64,000 bases of DNA, from contig JAEUPL010000020.1 in NCBI GenBank assembly GCA_016790165.1, forward strand, positions 1 through 64,000, read 5' to 3'. Made by a program: the position numbers and the translations under genes. Shown one piece after another: positions 63,354-64,000 of this stretch. The first letter of the stretch is position 1, and each line of letters starts with the position of its first letter. Below the pieces are notes generated by a model. That model was given only the letters and a program-made list of their open reading frames with translations, was not told the DNA's origin and searched no databases. This DNA is from Burkholderiales bacterium. GTDB lineage: Bacteria; Pseudomonadota; Gammaproteobacteria; Burkholderiales; Casimicrobiaceae.

Positions 63354-64000
63354 ACGCCGCGCCCAACTCGACCGGCAAGCGAGCCATCGCAACGTGGATG
63401 ACCCGGGGGCGCGCGAGGCCGACGCGCACGGTGCCCGTGCCGATGGCCGAGCAGCCCGATGTGCGCGCCCGACGCTGGCTCACTTTCGCGCTGCTGCTAG
63501 CGCAGTTGGCGCATGTCGGCACACTCGACACGCGAATCACCGTGGTCGGCGGTGCGGCCTTGCTGCTTGCGACGTGCCTGCGGGCACCTCCGCGAGCCTT
63601 TCTCTGGCGCGCAATGCTGCTGGTGGCCACCGTGGGCGCGGGTGTGCTGGTTTTTGCGACGCACGGCAAACTGTTTTCGCGCGATGCCGGGATGGCCCTG
63701 CTCTTTCTGTTCGGGCCACTAAAACTCATGGAAGCCCGAACGACGCGCGACTTCATGGTCGTGTGGGCACTCGGGCTGATGCTGTACGTGACGAGCTTCT
63801 TCGACAACCTCGGCCTGCTGGCAGCGCTCTCGGTACCCGTAGTGATCATCGTGTACATCACCGCGATGCGGCTGTTCGAGGCACGCGCCGACGACCGCAC
63901 GCTCGACGTGCGCAGCAACACGCTGCTCGCGCATCTGCGTGGCGCGGCGGCGCACATCGTGCTCGGCATTCCGCTGGCAGCCATGCTCTTCATCCTGTTC
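63350..64000 (+). CDS. TgpA-type transglutaminase-like membrane protein (5' part only)
   Basis: The frame opens with ATG 63350, overlapping the DUF58 stop by four bases, and runs off the right edge, so 217 residues are visible. After a charged leader there are several hydrophobic helices (LTFALLLAQLAHVG, VVGGAALLLATCL, MLLVATVGAGVLVFA, VVWALGLMLYVTSFF, GLLAALSVPVVIIVYITAM). The segment ALLFLFGPLKLMEARTTRDF is typical of DUF3488/TgpA proteins, whose transglutaminase domain lies further C-terminal and outside this window. Identity is based on N-terminal pattern and operon context. Confidence 0.85.
   Translation, partial: MNAAPNSTGKRAIATWMTRGRARPTRTVPVPMAEQPDVRARRWLTFALLLAQLAHVGTLDTRITVVGGAALLLATCLRAPPRAFLWRAMLLVATVGAGVLVFATHGKLFSRDAGMALLFLFGPLKLMEARTTRDFMVVWALGLMLYVTSFFDNLGLLAALSVPVVIIVYITAMRLFEARADDRTLDVRSNTLLAHLRGAAAHIVLGIPLAAMLFILF

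Overview
GC-rich (roughly 60-65% by eye) chromosomal DNA of a betaproteobacterium, most likely Burkholderiales. The reasons are four Bug-type (tripartite tricarboxylate) receptor genes, a barrel-less OmpA of the betaproteobacterial type, the fmdB-DUF502-aspS order, an AspRS with the non-discriminating signature, and the aat/bpt pair. Most of the window is ordinary chromosome with housekeeping genes (aspS, ilvE, gyrA, ubiG, dnaB, uvrB, dbpA, one tRNA-Val). There is no prophage, insertion sequence, integron or CRISPR array.

Layout. 1-137 is the 3' end of an unknown gene. 602-2295: deacetylase-family hydrolase and enoyl-CoA hydratase, translationally coupled. 2349-5186: large secreted SBBP beta-propeller protein. 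5474-8208 (minus): amidase, PfkB sugar kinase, methylglyoxal synthase. 8444-10875 (minus): NfeD, SPFH protein, GIN-domain lipoprotein. 11143-14150: fmdB, DUF502, aspS. 14286-16732: small outer-membrane protein, a tandemly duplicated GNAT gene with one broken copy, a small membrane protein. 16787-18719: MarR with twin operators, ilvE, zinc-finger protein. 18935-24769: FAD monooxygenase with DUF2783 partner, lipoprotein, gyrA. 25055-32381: ompA, mtaD, ubiG, tRNA-Val, then SDR, two Bug receptors and a sulfatase. 32409-36663 (minus): DUF4256, HEPN-like protein, dnaB, SDR. 36975-50202: a sugar-acid catabolic region. 50382-64000: MarC, TetR/DoxX, uvrB with LexA box, subtilase and AmpG-like permease, dbpA, bpt/aat, and the start of a MoxR-DUF58-transglutaminase operon.

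The sugar-acid region looks like a uronate/aldarate route: TRAP uptake (dctPQM), uronate dehydrogenase, SMP-30 lactonase, an IlvD/Edd-type dehydratase and either a DapA-family or an RraA-family lyase. A LacI-family regulator has matching AGCGCT-centred palindromes upstream of both the dehydratase operon and the udh-TRAP operon. A FadR-type regulator probably controls the DapA/Bug unit through TTGT-N3-ACAA sites.

The most striking unexplained structure is a dispersed intergenic palindrome. Five copies (8291, 18747, 22028, 36762, 50242), each exactly 119 bp with fixed internal spacing, are symmetrical around a central GTCGAC and end in RGCTTTT...AAAAGCC. They resemble ERIC/MITE elements in design, and I do not recognise the family.
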